DNA from: JBEHWX01 sp048498995
GTDB taxonomy: Bacteria; Bacteroidota; Ignavibacteria; OLB7
Direction of reading: 5' to 3'
DNA length: 64,000 nt
NCBI GenBank assembly: GCA_048498995.1
Contig: JBEHWX010000007.1
Coordinates: 35,163 to 99,162, forward strand
This document shows positions 46,679-56,526 of this stretch, piece by piece. The notes beneath the pieces are model-generated. The model was not told the origin of the DNA and did not search any database. It saw nothing but the letters and a program-made list of their open reading frames with translations. The translations under genes and the position numbers were made by a program. Each line of letters starts with the position of its first letter. The first letter of the stretch is position 1.

Positions 46679-47088
46679 AAGCGTTTCCACTCCAATCGGT
46701 CTCGCCAGCGGTATCCGTTTCGGAATCCGGCCGGCGGCTTCCAGCCGGCGGCGGCTGCCCGCGTGCCCCGCGGTCCCTTCCGCTCCGTCGCTCCCCTTCG
46801 CGGCCGCCGATCCGGCTTTGCGTCGAGTCGCTCCTGGTCGGGGCAGGTTCGCGTCGGGCTCTTCATCGCATCGATCACTTCCCGGCTCCGGTCCCTCCCT
46901 GTTCGATGTCGGCGTTCAACAGCCGGCACCGAGCGGCGAGGGTTGCAGGCGGGCGGAATTCACGGCACGTGAAGGATCCCCCCCGATGGCACGGAGGCGG
47001 ACGTCGGACCGTTTGTCGGCTGTTCGAGCGCTTCGGCCGAATGCATCGTTGTGCGATGCATCGTTGTGCGAGGCAACCCGCGGATCGG
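46679..47088. other. Spacer between the signalling operon and the KinB-like kinase
   Basis: 410 bases without a supported gene. It contains a perfect 15-base tandem duplication (47041-47070, unit ATGCATCGTTGTGCG). No confident promoter. Confidence 0.4.
47041..47070. repeat. 15-base tandem duplication
   Basis: Two identical units of ATGCATCGTTGTGCG, 19 bases beyond the end of the KinB-like kinase gene. Confidence 0.8.
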
Positions 47089-48981
47089 TTACTGTGTTAT
47101 TCTGGCTGGCTCATCGGCGGTATCACCACCCGAGGCAATGGGGAGCGTGAAGTAAAACGAGCTCCCCTGTCCCACGGCGCTTTCGACCCAAACCGAACCA
47201 CCATGAGACTCGACGATCTCTTTAACAATTGTCAGGCCAAGTCCTGACCCGCCTGCCCTCTGATCATCCCGAATCTGGTAGAACTTGTCGAAAATCTGCC
47301 TCGATTCGGCAATCGGGATTCCCGGACCATTATCTCGAACGCAAAATCGAATCAAATCACCGCTTCTGACAGCCGAAACCGAAATCGTGCCGCCGTAGGG
47401 AGTATAACGAATTGCATTGCTGAAGAGATTATTGAAAACCTGGAGTATTCTGATGTGGTCTGCCACCACCTTCGGAAGATCGAGCGAGACCCCGGTCGCA
47501 TCGATCCTGATGTCGTGGGGATCGGCCTGCTGGGCCACGTTCTGGACCGCGGACTCCACCAGATCGCGGGGCGCGTGCGCCCCCATGGTCAACCGCTGCG
47601 CCCCCGATTCTATCCTCGAAATATCCAGCAGATCGTTGACGAACGTCTGCAGCCGACGCACGTCCTCCTGCATGTTGTGCACAAGGTCCCGCTGCACGTC
47701 GTTGAGCCCGGCGCCGAAGCCGTTCTCGGAGAAGAGCTCCAGGCTCATCCCGATCGAGGTCAGCGGCGTGCGGAGCTCGTGCGAGACCACCGTCACCACC
47801 TTCGTCTTCAGATCGTCCAGCTGCTTGTAGCGGGTCACGTCCTTCAGCCGGAAGACGTAGCCGATGATCTCGTCGGCGTCGTTCCTGATCGACTGCGCCT
47901 GGTAGGCGAAGGCCACGTCCCGGCCACGCGACCGGGTGGAGACCGTCTCCTCCGGACCGTCGACGCGACCGTTGCGCAGGTCGTCGCTCATCCGCGCGAT
48001 CACCGGATGCTCGCTGGCAAGCTCGGTGAGATGATCGCCGAGCACCAGACGGGCCGGCAGCGCCAGCACCGACTCCGCCTGGCTGTTGAAGTAGATCACC
48101 TTGGTGTTCTCGTCGGTGGCCACGATCAGGTCCGACAGGTCGGAGACGATCTTCTCGCAGCGCCGCTTCTCCTCCACGATCTGCTCGAGCTTGGTGGCGT
48201 CGTACTCCTGGAGCCGCCGCGCCATCCCGTTGAAGTCCCGGATCAGTCCGGTCAGCTCGTCATCGGCCTGGCCGACGCTGATCTCCTGGCGGAAGTCGCC
48301 GCGCGCGATGTTCCTGACGCTCTCGGAGAGCTGCTTGATCGGCGCGAGCACGGCCTGCGATACCTTCAGGCTCGCCACCACGCTCAGCACCAGAATCAGA
48401 CAGGCGATGATCGTGGTGGAATAGGCGGTGAAGAGCGCCCCGCTCCTGACGCGCTCGATCTCGGACGATCCGCGCTCGAAGTTCAGCGCCCGGAAATCGA
48501 GCACGCTCGCCAGCACGCCACGATACGCGGGACGCACCACCTCGGCGTAGAACCGGAGATCCCCCCTGTCCGCCCCGGCGCTGTCGACCCGCGCCGACAT
48601 CATCCGCGCGACCCGAAGCGTGTAGTCGTGGTAGCGTGCCCCCACGCGCGCCAGCACCAGGCGCCCGGCGCTGTCGGTGACGGTGCTCCCGGCGCGCTCC
48701 AGCTCGCGGTGAAAGCTCTCCTGAAGGTTCGCCACGCTGTCGCGGACCGCATCGGCGCTCAGGTCGCCGGCGAGGAACGAAACGAGCGAGGAGCTTTCGC
48801 TGGTGAGGATCTGGCGGAGGGTGTGGGCGGAGTTGAGCGCGCGCAGCTCCGTGTTCAGGATATGCGACGACCGGTCGCCGACGGCGACGATGTTCATGAT
48901 CGTCCATATCGAAACGAACGTCACGAGGAGCACGACGAGCGTGAACCCCATGAGAATTCGTGTCCGGAGCGAGCGTACCAT
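47089..48981 (-). CDS. Membrane sensor histidine kinase (KinB-like: HAMP-PAS-HisKA-HATPase)
   Basis: 630 residues. Two membrane helices (residues about 10-32 and 190-212) enclose a helical periplasmic sensor of 155 residues. HAMP follows (ISQAVLAPIKQLSESVRNI-like stretch), then PAS (DLIVATDENTKVIYFNSQAE), HisKA (VTVVSHELRTPLTSI), and HATPase (FNNLFSNAIRYTPYGG; VRDNGPGIPIAESRQIFDKF; GGSGLGLTIVKEIVESHGG). Domain order matches KinB-type kinases. The ATG at 48981 is chosen at the start of the first helix. It lies upstream of the signalling operon on the same strand, but separated by 410 bases. Signal unknown. Confidence 0.92.
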   Translation of the reverse strand: MVRSLRTRILMGFTLVVLLVTFVSIWTIMNIVAVGDRSSHILNTELRALNSAHTLRQILTSESSSLVSFLAGDLSADAVRDSVANLQESFHRELERAGSTVTDSAGRLVLARVGARYHDYTLRVARMMSARVDSAGADRGDLRFYAEVVRPAYRGVLASVLDFRALNFERGSSEIERVRSGALFTAYSTTIIACLILVLSVVASLKVSQAVLAPIKQLSESVRNIARGDFRQEISVGQADDELTGLIRDFNGMARRLQEYDATKLEQIVEEKRRCEKIVSDLSDLIVATDENTKVIYFNSQAESVLALPARLVLGDHLTELASEHPVIARMSDDLRNGRVDGPEETVSTRSRGRDVAFAYQAQSIRNDADEIIGYVFRLKDVTRYKQLDDLKTKVVTVVSHELRTPLTSIGMSLELFSENGFGAGLNDVQRDLVHNMQEDVRRLQTFVNDLLDISRIESGAQRLTMGAHAPRDLVESAVQNVAQQADPHDIRIDATGVSLDLPKVVADHIRILQVFNNLFSNAIRYTPYGGTISVSAVRSGDLIRFCVRDNGPGIPIAESRQIFDKFYQIRDDQRAGGSGLGLTIVKEIVESHGGSVWVESAVGQGSSFYFTLPIASGGDTADEPARITQ

Positions 48982-49151
48982 ACCGGAGATCGCGATTGAA
49001 CTCGATGCCGGAGCCCGTCCGCACGCGGCCGTCATGGCTGAACGCCACGCGGCCGGGCGGTACCGAGGGCCCGGCTGTATATCATGCCTGTTCGACGTGA
49101 GGGGAAATCATCGTCTCGGAAACCATGCTCCCCCACCGCCGTCGGCGCGTC

Positions 49152-50828
49152 TCACGGAACGTACGGCGCCGGCGGACGATAATCGAGCGTGCCGAAGACG
49201 TCGAACGCTTCGGAGCTGCTGATGATGATCTGCGCGAAGCGCCGCTCATCGAAGTTGTAGGCCACGTCCACCCGCAGAAGCCCCTTGTCGATCGTGCCGC
49301 GCCGATTGGCGACCCTGATCCCGAAGCCGGCCGAGGAGTGGAACCGGAGATCGCCGAGCTGCTCCCCCTGATCCCAGACGGAGCCGATATCGTAGAAGGC
49401 GGCCGCGCCGAACTGGAACATCAGCAGATCGAAGATCGGCATGAGCCGGTACTCGAGGTTGCCGACGAACTTGTTGTCGCCGAAGAGGGCGTTGCGCGTG
49501 TAGCCGCGGAGGCCGGTGCCGTTGTCCAGCGGCTGAAACAGATATCGCGGCCAGCGCCAGACGGTGGTCTGCTCCAGGCGCGCCACCAGCCAGCCGGGAT
49601 CGATCCCGAGCGCTCCGGAGGCGAACGTCCGCTCCAGCGTGTAGGCGGCCTCCTTCTTGGCGACGCCGGTCCCGGCCTGCACGCCGGCAAAGGCGTAGAG
49701 GTTGTCGGTGGCGATCGCCTTGCGCGCCTCCGCGCCGATGTAGGCCACGTTGTCCAGTCCGCCGTCGATCGGCGAGATCTTGCCGATCGTCACGCTCCCC
49801 ATCCCGCCGATCGGCACCTCGGAGCGGCCGTGAAAGTCGGCGTTCCAGATCCGCGCGTAGGTTCTGCCGAGCGAGGAGATGCCGGCGAAGACGCCGACGG
49901 AGTTCTCGAAGGCATATCGGAGGAGCGGAAACGAATCCCGCTCGGTCTTGTTGAAGGTGACCGCCAGCGACGTGCGGAACAGATCGGGCCAGCCCCGGCT
50001 CTGCGCCCCCCAGGCGAACACATCGGTCCGTCGCGCGTGAATCGTCAGCGGCGATCCGGGAGGACGTGAGTGGAGAAAGAAGAAGTCGTCGCCATCGAAA
50101 TGGCTGATCGCCGCGTTGTACGCGACGGGGACGCGATCGGAGTAGAACGAGCGCCCGAGGCCGATCGCCGTCGACTGTTCGTACTTGGAGAACGCGGCGG
50201 CGCCGGTGAAATGGAGATGCGTTCCCGCGATGTTCGGATCGGTATAGGAGCCGGTAAGGCGCCACCCGCGATCGTAGAGCGATGTGTAGTCGGCTCCGAT
50301 GTTGAGCTGGTGGCCGTAACCGAACAGGTTCACTTCCTTGACGTTCGCGCCGTAGGAAACCTGGTTGTTGTCCTTGCTGTAGCTCCCCCCCACGCGGGTC
50401 GACCAGCTGTCGCGGGTCGTGATCTTCAGCACGGCATGCGGCACGTCCTCGTCGGCCTCACTCGAATCGGGAATCACCGCGAAGTCGATCATCGAGAAGA
50501 TCGTGAGCGCGTGCAGGTTCCGCTCGATCTCGTCGATCGTGTGCTGGGTGACGGTATCCCCCGGATCGACGAACACCTCGTCACGGATCACACGCTCCTT
50601 CGTGAGGATGTGGATATAATCGAGCAGCGGCGTGATGAGGGGAATCCCGGTGGTACTGTCGAACACGTCCTGGCGCACGATCTCGACTCGGGAGAGGATA
50701 AAGGGCTTGATGCGACGGGTCTCGATGCCGTCGCGGATCTGCTGAGCGGCCGCCGGCGACGTTACCAGAAACGCCGGGGCGAGTGCGAGCAGAAGTAATC
50801 CCAACAAACTCAGAGTCGAGCGCATCAT
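49152..50828 (-). CDS. BamA/Omp85-like outer-membrane protein with one POTRA-type domain
   Basis: 558 residues. Signal peptide (LLLLALAPAFLVTSPAAAQ). A POTRA-like segment spans residues about 55-140 (VDPGDTVTQHTIDEIERNLH, then LTIFSMIDFAVIPDSS). The rest is a beta-barrel with a strand near the end typical of surface antigens (LRGYTRNALFGDNKFVGNLE, RGY motif). Shorter than BamA, with fewer POTRAs, so more likely a TamA-like or surface-antigen homologue. The ATG at 50828 is supported by AGGA eight bases upstream; a TTG further out is less likely. Confidence 0.82.
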   Translation of the reverse strand: MMRSTLSLLGLLLLALAPAFLVTSPAAAQQIRDGIETRRIKPFILSRVEIVRQDVFDSTTGIPLITPLLDYIHILTKERVIRDEVFVDPGDTVTQHTIDEIERNLHALTIFSMIDFAVIPDSSEADEDVPHAVLKITTRDSWSTRVGGSYSKDNNQVSYGANVKEVNLFGYGHQLNIGADYTSLYDRGWRLTGSYTDPNIAGTHLHFTGAAAFSKYEQSTAIGLGRSFYSDRVPVAYNAAISHFDGDDFFFLHSRPPGSPLTIHARRTDVFAWGAQSRGWPDLFRTSLAVTFNKTERDSFPLLRYAFENSVGVFAGISSLGRTYARIWNADFHGRSEVPIGGMGSVTIGKISPIDGGLDNVAYIGAEARKAIATDNLYAFAGVQAGTGVAKKEAAYTLERTFASGALGIDPGWLVARLEQTTVWRWPRYLFQPLDNGTGLRGYTRNALFGDNKFVGNLEYRLMPIFDLLMFQFGAAAFYDIGSVWDQGEQLGDLRFHSSAGFGIRVANRRGTIDKGLLRVDVAYNFDERRFAQIIISSSEAFDVFGTLDYRPPAPYVP

Positions 50829-51008
50829 ACGGGATCCTGACAAAGACCTTGCCAAGCACGACAGGTCCCGACGAAGAATCGTCAGGACTTGTCATGCGCG
50901 TGAATATTCGCAAGAATGCGTGGTACGGTTCGGACGGCGCCGCGCCTCACCGAAGCTCGCGATCGGGAGCCTTCCCTCCACCCGTGGCGCCGTTTCGGGG
51001 ATACCGGC

Positions 51009-52412
51009 TCAGGAGGTGCCGGGGGCGGCATCCGGGGTCGCGTCGGGGAGCGCCTGCCCCGCGCGCGCGCGGCGGACGACGATCTTCCTCCCCTCGATTC
51101 TCACCACCACCACCCGCTCTCCGGCGCCGATATACTCCCCCTCGGTGATCACGTCCACCCGTTCCTGGCCGAGGAGCGCCATGCCGGCCGGACGAAGCGT
51201 CGTGAGCGCCTCCCCCTCCTCGCCGAGCAGCGAGCGGTAATCGGGGACGCCGACGTAGCCGGCCGACGCGGTTTCGGCTCCCTTGAGCACGAAGCGGTTG
51301 AACGCGCTCGAATGCGGCAGGTAGCGGATCATCAGCGCGATCAGGATGCCGAGGCCGATGAAGGAGGCCACGAGCGTGTAGAGCGGCACGGCCAGCGAAT
51401 CGAGCGAGACGAAATCGAAATTGCCGATCAGCGCCAGGAAGAGGCTGGCGATCACCATCACGAAGCCGATCACGCCGGTGATGCCGAAGCCGGGTATCAC
51501 GAAGATCTCCAGGGCGATCAGTCCGATGCCGATCACGAACATCACCACCTCGATCAGGTTGGTGAGGTCGGCCAGGTACTGCGCGCCGAAGAAGAGGGTC
51601 ATCGCCACCACCCCGGCGCCGGTGACCACGCCGAAGTGGCCGGTCTTGACGCCGTAGATGATGCCGCCGAGACCGAACATGATCAGGATGGAATTGACGA
51701 CGGGCGAGGTGAAGAAGCGGACCAGATGCTCCCCCCATTCGAGCTCGGTCCTGACGATCCGCGCCCCGCCATAGCCGAGCCGGGCCAGCGCGTCCGGGAG
51801 CGTGGAGGCCTCCACGTCGCAGTAGCCGAGCTTGAGCGCTTCCTCGGTCGTCAGGGTCAGGAGCTTGCCGGTGGGCTTGAGCGCCGTGTCGGCCAGGGCC
51901 ACGCTCTCGTCGACCATCGCCTCGGCGATCCGGGGATCGCGACGGTTCCGCTCGGCGGTGGCGCGCATCTCGCCGCGCATGTAGCTAACCACCTTCTCCG
52001 ATGCCTTCTCCCCCGTCTGATACACCGGCGTGGCAGCGCCGATCGAGCCCCCCGGGGCCATGGCGATCTTGCCGGCCGACAGGGCGATCAGCGCCCCGGC
52101 CGAAATGGCGCGACGGTCGACGAAGGCGATGGTGGGGATGCGGGAGGCGAGGATGGCGTCCTTGACCTCGGTGGCCACGTCCACGCGGCCGCCGAAGGTG
52201 TTGACATGCAGAACGACGGCCGATGCTCCGTGGCTGGCCGCCTCCTGGAACACGCGCTGAACGTAGGTCTGCAGCCCGAGATCGACCTCGCCGGTGATCT
52301 CGATCACATAGACCGTGGGGGACGACGCGCGCTCCTGGGCGCGCGCGGTTCCGAGCGCGGCCAGGAGCGCCAGCGCCGCCAGAAGGATGATCGTGCAGGT
52401 GCGAGAGGACAT
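51009..52412 (-). CDS. NfeD-type membrane protein with ClpP-class protease domain
   Basis: 467 residues. Signal peptide ending AQ at residues 25-26. The ClpP/SppA-like domain follows: VVLHVNTFGGRVDVATEV, VDRRAISAGALIALSAGKIA (Ser104 is the candidate nucleophile; Lys136 or Lys140 the candidate partner) and MAPGGSIGAATP. Then come four to five membrane helices (SILIMFGLGGIIYGV; LIALEIFVIPGFG) and a C-terminal OB-fold NfeD domain (GERVVVVRIEGRKIVV). Long NfeD proteins cleave or remodel membrane proteins, often together with a stomatin; no stomatin gene is next to it here. Confidence 0.92.
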   Translation of the reverse strand: MSSRTCTIILLAALALLAALGTARAQERASSPTVYVIEITGEVDLGLQTYVQRVFQEAASHGASAVVLHVNTFGGRVDVATEVKDAILASRIPTIAFVDRRAISAGALIALSAGKIAMAPGGSIGAATPVYQTGEKASEKVVSYMRGEMRATAERNRRDPRIAEAMVDESVALADTALKPTGKLLTLTTEEALKLGYCDVEASTLPDALARLGYGGARIVRTELEWGEHLVRFFTSPVVNSILIMFGLGGIIYGVKTGHFGVVTGAGVVAMTLFFGAQYLADLTNLIEVVMFVIGIGLIALEIFVIPGFGITGVIGFVMVIASLFLALIGNFDFVSLDSLAVPLYTLVASFIGLGILIALMIRYLPHSSAFNRFVLKGAETASAGYVGVPDYRSLLGEEGEALTTLRPAGMALLGQERVDVITEGEYIGAGERVVVVRIEGRKIVVRRARAGQALPDATPDAAPGTS

Positions 52413-52515
52413 AGCTGCTCCGCGATGCGTTGAAGCCGGACGGAGGCCCGCCGGTCGGGCCATGTCCCCTCCCTACGTCGGGGAGGGCTCCAGGGTTCCG
52501 TTTTCGGAAACCGGA

Positions 52516-54729
52516 TCAAACATAGGGCTCGGCCAGCCGAAGACGAAGGGTCTCGATCTCGCCGCGCAGCTCGCCGATCCGGGCGCGGAGCGCGTCGATC
52601 TCCGCGTGTGCCCCCTCGGTGCGGGCGGCAAGGTCGTGATACTGGTACTGCCGGTCCTGCAGCCGTCGCTCGATCGAGATCACATCCTCGCGCAGCGCCT
52701 GATGATCCTGGCGCCGGCTCCGGTTGTAGAGGATGCGGCCGAGCGTGAGCGCGAAGATGCCGAGAAAGAGAATCGTCATCACCAGCGAGGCGGTCCGTAT
52801 CACCCCGAGGCTCTTCGGATCGACCGGGATCAGGTCGCCGAAGAGGACCACCAGCAGGAACAGGACCGTCAGGAAGAAGCTCGTTCTTGCCACCAGCACG
52901 TCGCGCGAGGTGAGCCGCTGGTTCCAGCGCCGCTTGGTCAGCATCAGCTCCCCTTCCAGGGAGGTCAGGTGCTGGCGCGCCTCGGCGCGGAGCTCGGCGT
53001 TCTTCTTCTCCTCCTGATGCAGCTCGCGGATCCGCCCCTCGGCGCGGTCGATCTCGGAGGTCTTCTGCGCGATCTCCCCCTCGATGCCGGAGCGCCGCTT
53101 CTCCCAGACGCGATGCACATGCTCGACGGTCTGCTGATACTCCTCGCGATCGGCGCAGCGGTTATAGCGCTTCAGCTTCCGCGCCACCTCCGGCTGGAAG
53201 GCGCGGGTGAAGCGCTTGGCCAGGAACAGGTCGGCCGCGCGCGCCACCAGCTCGCGCGCGATGTGCGCCTCGCCGCCGAAGAAGAGGTCGATGGCCTCGT
53301 CGTCGAAGGAGGCGAAATAGGCGAGCCGCCGGAGCAGGTGGCGCTCCTCCGGCTCGAAGCGGTTGAACAGGTCGCTGGCGTCGTAGAACGCCTCGGCCGA
53401 TTCCTTCAGCTGCAGCGCCAGGTCGCCGCTCTCCTGGAAGGTGGACTGTCGGAGCGCGACGCGGATGATCTCGTGCACCTCGAACTTCCCCTGCTTCCGG
53501 GCGCTCGGCCGCGCCACCTCGCTCGAGTTGCGGAGGTACTCGAAGGCGCGCTGCGCGTTCCGGCCGATCGGCGCGAAACAGCGGAGCGCGTCCACGTCGA
53601 ACCAGTCGAGAAACGCCGCCGATCTGATCCAATCCTGCTGCTCTGGGGTTTTGTACCAGAAGATCCGCTGCTCGGCCAGGGAGTTGACGAACGCCCGCTC
53701 GGCCCCGCCGGCATCGGCCTTCGTGGCGTCCACCCAGAGGGAGACCAGATACGGGAGTCCCTGCGTCAGTTCGGCCACGCGGTCGAGCTCCTTGGCCGGA
53801 TCGAAGCCGTTGAGGCGGAGATATTCCCCCAGCTCCCGCTGGCTGAACGGCCCGACGCGCGTTTCGCTCAGCACGTCGCGGTAGCGGTCCCAGCGCCGCT
53901 CCGGATCGGTCAGCGACAGCCGCTCGCGGCCGGCGATCACGAGCCGGAAATCGAAGAACTCCCGGACGAACGTGCCGTCCGGCAGATACGGCGTCCGGTA
54001 GCTCTGGAAATCGCCGAAGCGCTTCTGAAAGGCGTACGGCAGGAAGGATTCGAGGAGCCAGGGGTTCAGCAGCGAGGTGATCTTCTCATAGGTGTCGATC
54101 ACCAGGATGACCTTCTTCGGCGCCTTGCCGGCGGCCAGAAATCCCTCCAGCGTCTCCTCGTCCCCTTCGCCGAGCGGGAAGAAGGTGTTCATCAGGTCGA
54201 CGATGAACGACTCGGTCATCACGTTGGCCGTGTCCAGCAGCAGGCGCTGATCGTCCGGGTTGTTGAACTGATTCTTGACGGCGATCTCGAGGGCGAGCAT
54301 GTCCGCCTCGAGCTGTCGCTCGCCGTAGGTGCCGCTCCCCTCGGCGAGCACCAGCCGCTCCTCGCGCAGCTCCTTGAGGAGCGGGAAGGTATCGGCGTTG
54401 AGCCTGCCGACGATCTGCAGGTAGCGGCGGCGGCGCGCGTCGGTCTCGTCGGTGATCAGCCGGGTGACGTCGGGATCGAGCGAGATGAAGCCGGTGGCGA
54501 GATTGTACACGAACTCCGGCAACGTGCCGAGGTTGATATCCTCGTTGGTGACGAAGAGGGCATGCGAGAGCCGATCCCCCTCCACGATGGAGCGGATCCG
54601 CCGCAGCAGCGTCGTCTTGCCGGCGCCGAACAGACCGTACAGAGCCACGATCGAGGAACCGGCGTCCCCCTGGGGGGCATCCAGATGCGCCCTGACCGAG
54701 GTAAGCTCGTCTACTCTCCCTACGAACAT
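52516..54729 (-). CDS. Membrane-anchored STAND/AAA_16-like NTPase with coiled coils
   Basis: 737 residues. It opens with MFVGRVDEL, the usual lead of AAA_16/STAND ATPases, then Walker A YGLFGAGKTTLLRRI (residues 31-45). Walker B is KKVILVIDTYEK (205-216), and a sensor-like FRLVIAGRERL follows. The middle part is helical with a winged-helix look (FLDWFDVDALRCFAPIG; KFEVHEIIRVALRQ). The C-terminus has a coiled coil, two adjacent membrane helices (FFLTVLFLLVVLFGDLI near 610-627; LVMTILFLGIFALTLG near 640-657) and a last coiled coil. No known effector domain is visible. Function unknown; a signalling or membrane-organising NTPase is possible. Confidence 0.8.
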   Translation of the reverse strand: MFVGRVDELTSVRAHLDAPQGDAGSSIVALYGLFGAGKTTLLRRIRSIVEGDRLSHALFVTNEDINLGTLPEFVYNLATGFISLDPDVTRLITDETDARRRRYLQIVGRLNADTFPLLKELREERLVLAEGSGTYGERQLEADMLALEIAVKNQFNNPDDQRLLLDTANVMTESFIVDLMNTFFPLGEGDEETLEGFLAAGKAPKKVILVIDTYEKITSLLNPWLLESFLPYAFQKRFGDFQSYRTPYLPDGTFVREFFDFRLVIAGRERLSLTDPERRWDRYRDVLSETRVGPFSQRELGEYLRLNGFDPAKELDRVAELTQGLPYLVSLWVDATKADAGGAERAFVNSLAEQRIFWYKTPEQQDWIRSAAFLDWFDVDALRCFAPIGRNAQRAFEYLRNSSEVARPSARKQGKFEVHEIIRVALRQSTFQESGDLALQLKESAEAFYDASDLFNRFEPEERHLLRRLAYFASFDDEAIDLFFGGEAHIARELVARAADLFLAKRFTRAFQPEVARKLKRYNRCADREEYQQTVEHVHRVWEKRRSGIEGEIAQKTSEIDRAEGRIRELHQEEKKNAELRAEARQHLTSLEGELMLTKRRWNQRLTSRDVLVARTSFFLTVLFLLVVLFGDLIPVDPKSLGVIRTASLVMTILFLGIFALTLGRILYNRSRRQDHQALREDVISIERRLQDRQYQYHDLAARTEGAHAEIDALRARIGELRGEIETLRLRLAEPYV

Positions 54730-54813
54730 TTCACTTTGAACAAGTTAAGGCGCAGTTGCGCTTGCATATCAAAATTCGCCGCCGTTTCACCGTTTTTGGA
54801 GCAGGGCCGAATT

Positions 54814-56526
54814 TCATTTCGAGGAATCGACGCGTTTCCAGACGATGAATTCGAAGGGAAGGGTATCGATCGGGGCATAATGGCTTCGGAGGCGCGGGTC
54901 CGAGAAGATGTTGCGCGTATAGAAATCCCAGTCGATGATATACTCGAAGCGCATCGAATCGACATAGGCAGGCAGCCGCTTCCGCTGGAACGCGCGGAGG
55001 GCATCGGCGTTCACCTTGCCGTCGAGGTTGACGACGGTCCCCGGATGCAGAAAGCCGGTCGTTCCCGACTGGAACATCCCCACCGACTCCCCCGGCGGCA
55101 CATGCGCCGAGATCCACTCCCCCGGCACGAGGAAGATGTTGTTCCACTCGGTTCTGAAGTTGCCCCGATAGGCCACCACCACCAGCGCGGCGGCCGCCAC
55201 CATCGCCGCCGAGATCATGCCGCGGAGCCCGGAGCGCGCCGGCACGCGGCGCCAGAGATCGTGGAGGAAGATGACGATCCCGAGCATGATCAGCAGGCGG
55301 GGCACGATCAGATAGCGCCACTGGAAGTGAGGCGCGCTAAAATACGAGGTGTAGTAGAGAATCAGCCCTCCGGAAAACAGAGCCATCGGCACCAGCCACC
55401 CCAGACGCCACCGGCCGCCGAGCGCCGAGGCCGTCTCCCCCACCGCCCGACGCCACGTCGGCACCGTCATCACGACCGCGCCGGCCAGCGCGAAGAGGAA
55501 CATCCCCACCACGATCGTGAAGAACCCGGCGAAGTAGATGTTCGACGTGTGCGCCACGAAGAGGAAGGCATCGGACAGCGCGTGTATCGTCATCAGCACC
55601 ACCCAGAGGCGGCTGCCGATCAGCATCTCCTGCGCCTGGCCGCTGATCGGCACCAGGCTTCCGAAGACCGTCGCGTTGTAGATCCACCAGGGAGAGCTCA
55701 CCGCCAGGGCGATGCCGCCGATCAGCATGCACTCGGCGAGCGTGCGGACCAGTGCCCCGACATCGCGCCCCTGTCCGGGGGACGGAGCATGGCGGCGGTG
55801 CATCCGGTAGAGATGCCAGACAAGGATCGCCACCACGAGAAAGGCGATGTCGATCCGCGCCAGCACCGCCAGGCCGAGGATCGCCCCGAGCATCGCCGAG
55901 CGCCAGAGCGACGGCCGGTCATGCGCGGCGATCTTCGCGTTGTAGTACCAGGCGGCGGTGAATGCCAGTCCGGTCGAGAGCCCGGTCTCCAGCCCGTTCA
56001 GGAACATCGCCGGGATGGTGTAGTTCCAGAGGAGCGCGGCGGCCATCAGCCAGAAGATCTCCTTCCTCTCACCCCCACCGTTCTCATCATCGCGCCGAAG
56101 CGACGCGGTGAAGCGCGCGATGGCGCCGACGGCGAAGAAGAAGAGGAGCAGCTGGATGATCATCGCCAGCCGCAGCGCCGGCTCGGTCTGCCCACCGGTT
56201 AGGGTGAAGCAGGGGGCGTAGAGGAAACAGATCAGCGGCTGCACGCCGTTGGTCGGATGCACGCCGTCCACCGTGAGGCCGTTTCCCATGCCGATCGAGC
56301 GGGCCACGCTCAGGCTGTAGAAGGCATCCTCGAGGAAAGGTCGTGCAAGAAAATCGTGGAAGGGACGGAGCAGGAGCGTGAGGTGTCCGGCCGCGCCGAG
56401 CGCGGCCACCAGCCGGAGCAGCATCAGTCCCCGCCCCGTGCAGCCTGAGGTCGCCGCCGCGCCGCCATCGGGCAGGCGCGCCGCATCGGTTCCGGCTCCC
56501 GCGAGCCGCGCGCTCGAATCGCTCAA
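54814..56526 (-). CDS. GT39/ArnT-like membrane glycosyltransferase
   Basis: 570 residues from a TTG whose last two bases are shared with the OmpA stop (TTGA), so coupled translation is likely; an ATG at 56424 would remove a polar 34-residue N-terminus. About ten membrane helices. The first external loop contains DFLARPFLEDAFYSLSVARS with the acidic pair ED where GT-C enzymes keep the catalytic Asp/Glu. A C-terminal soluble domain (NIFLVPGEWISAHVPPGESV, NLDGKVNADALRAFQRKRLP, then FEYIIDWD) follows. These enzymes move sugars or similar groups from polyprenyl carriers to outer glycans. Substrate unknown. Confidence 0.78.
   Translation of the reverse strand: MSDSSARLAGAGTDAARLPDGGAAATSGCTGRGLMLLRLVAALGAAGHLTLLLRPFHDFLARPFLEDAFYSLSVARSIGMGNGLTVDGVHPTNGVQPLICFLYAPCFTLTGGQTEPALRLAMIIQLLLFFFAVGAIARFTASLRRDDENGGGERKEIFWLMAAALLWNYTIPAMFLNGLETGLSTGLAFTAAWYYNAKIAAHDRPSLWRSAMLGAILGLAVLARIDIAFLVVAILVWHLYRMHRRHAPSPGQGRDVGALVRTLAECMLIGGIALAVSSPWWIYNATVFGSLVPISGQAQEMLIGSRLWVVLMTIHALSDAFLFVAHTSNIYFAGFFTIVVGMFLFALAGAVVMTVPTWRRAVGETASALGGRWRLGWLVPMALFSGGLILYYTSYFSAPHFQWRYLIVPRLLIMLGIVIFLHDLWRRVPARSGLRGMISAAMVAAAALVVVAYRGNFRTEWNNIFLVPGEWISAHVPPGESVGMFQSGTTGFLHPGTVVNLDGKVNADALRAFQRKRLPAYVDSMRFEYIIDWDFYTRNIFSDPRLRSHYAPIDTLPFEFIVWKRVDSSK

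Noticed and set aside
52516..54729. Antiphage STAND (Avs-type) defence gene
   Set aside because: No effector domain (nuclease, TIR, protease) and no sensor repeats are visible, and neighbours are envelope housekeeping genes. The membrane hairpin leaves some doubt.
52315..56202. About 1,300-codon open frame on the plus strand
   Set aside because: It is antisense to the NTPase and the GT39-like gene, and its sequence is Arg/His/Gln/Gly-rich without domains. It is a by-product of codon bias.
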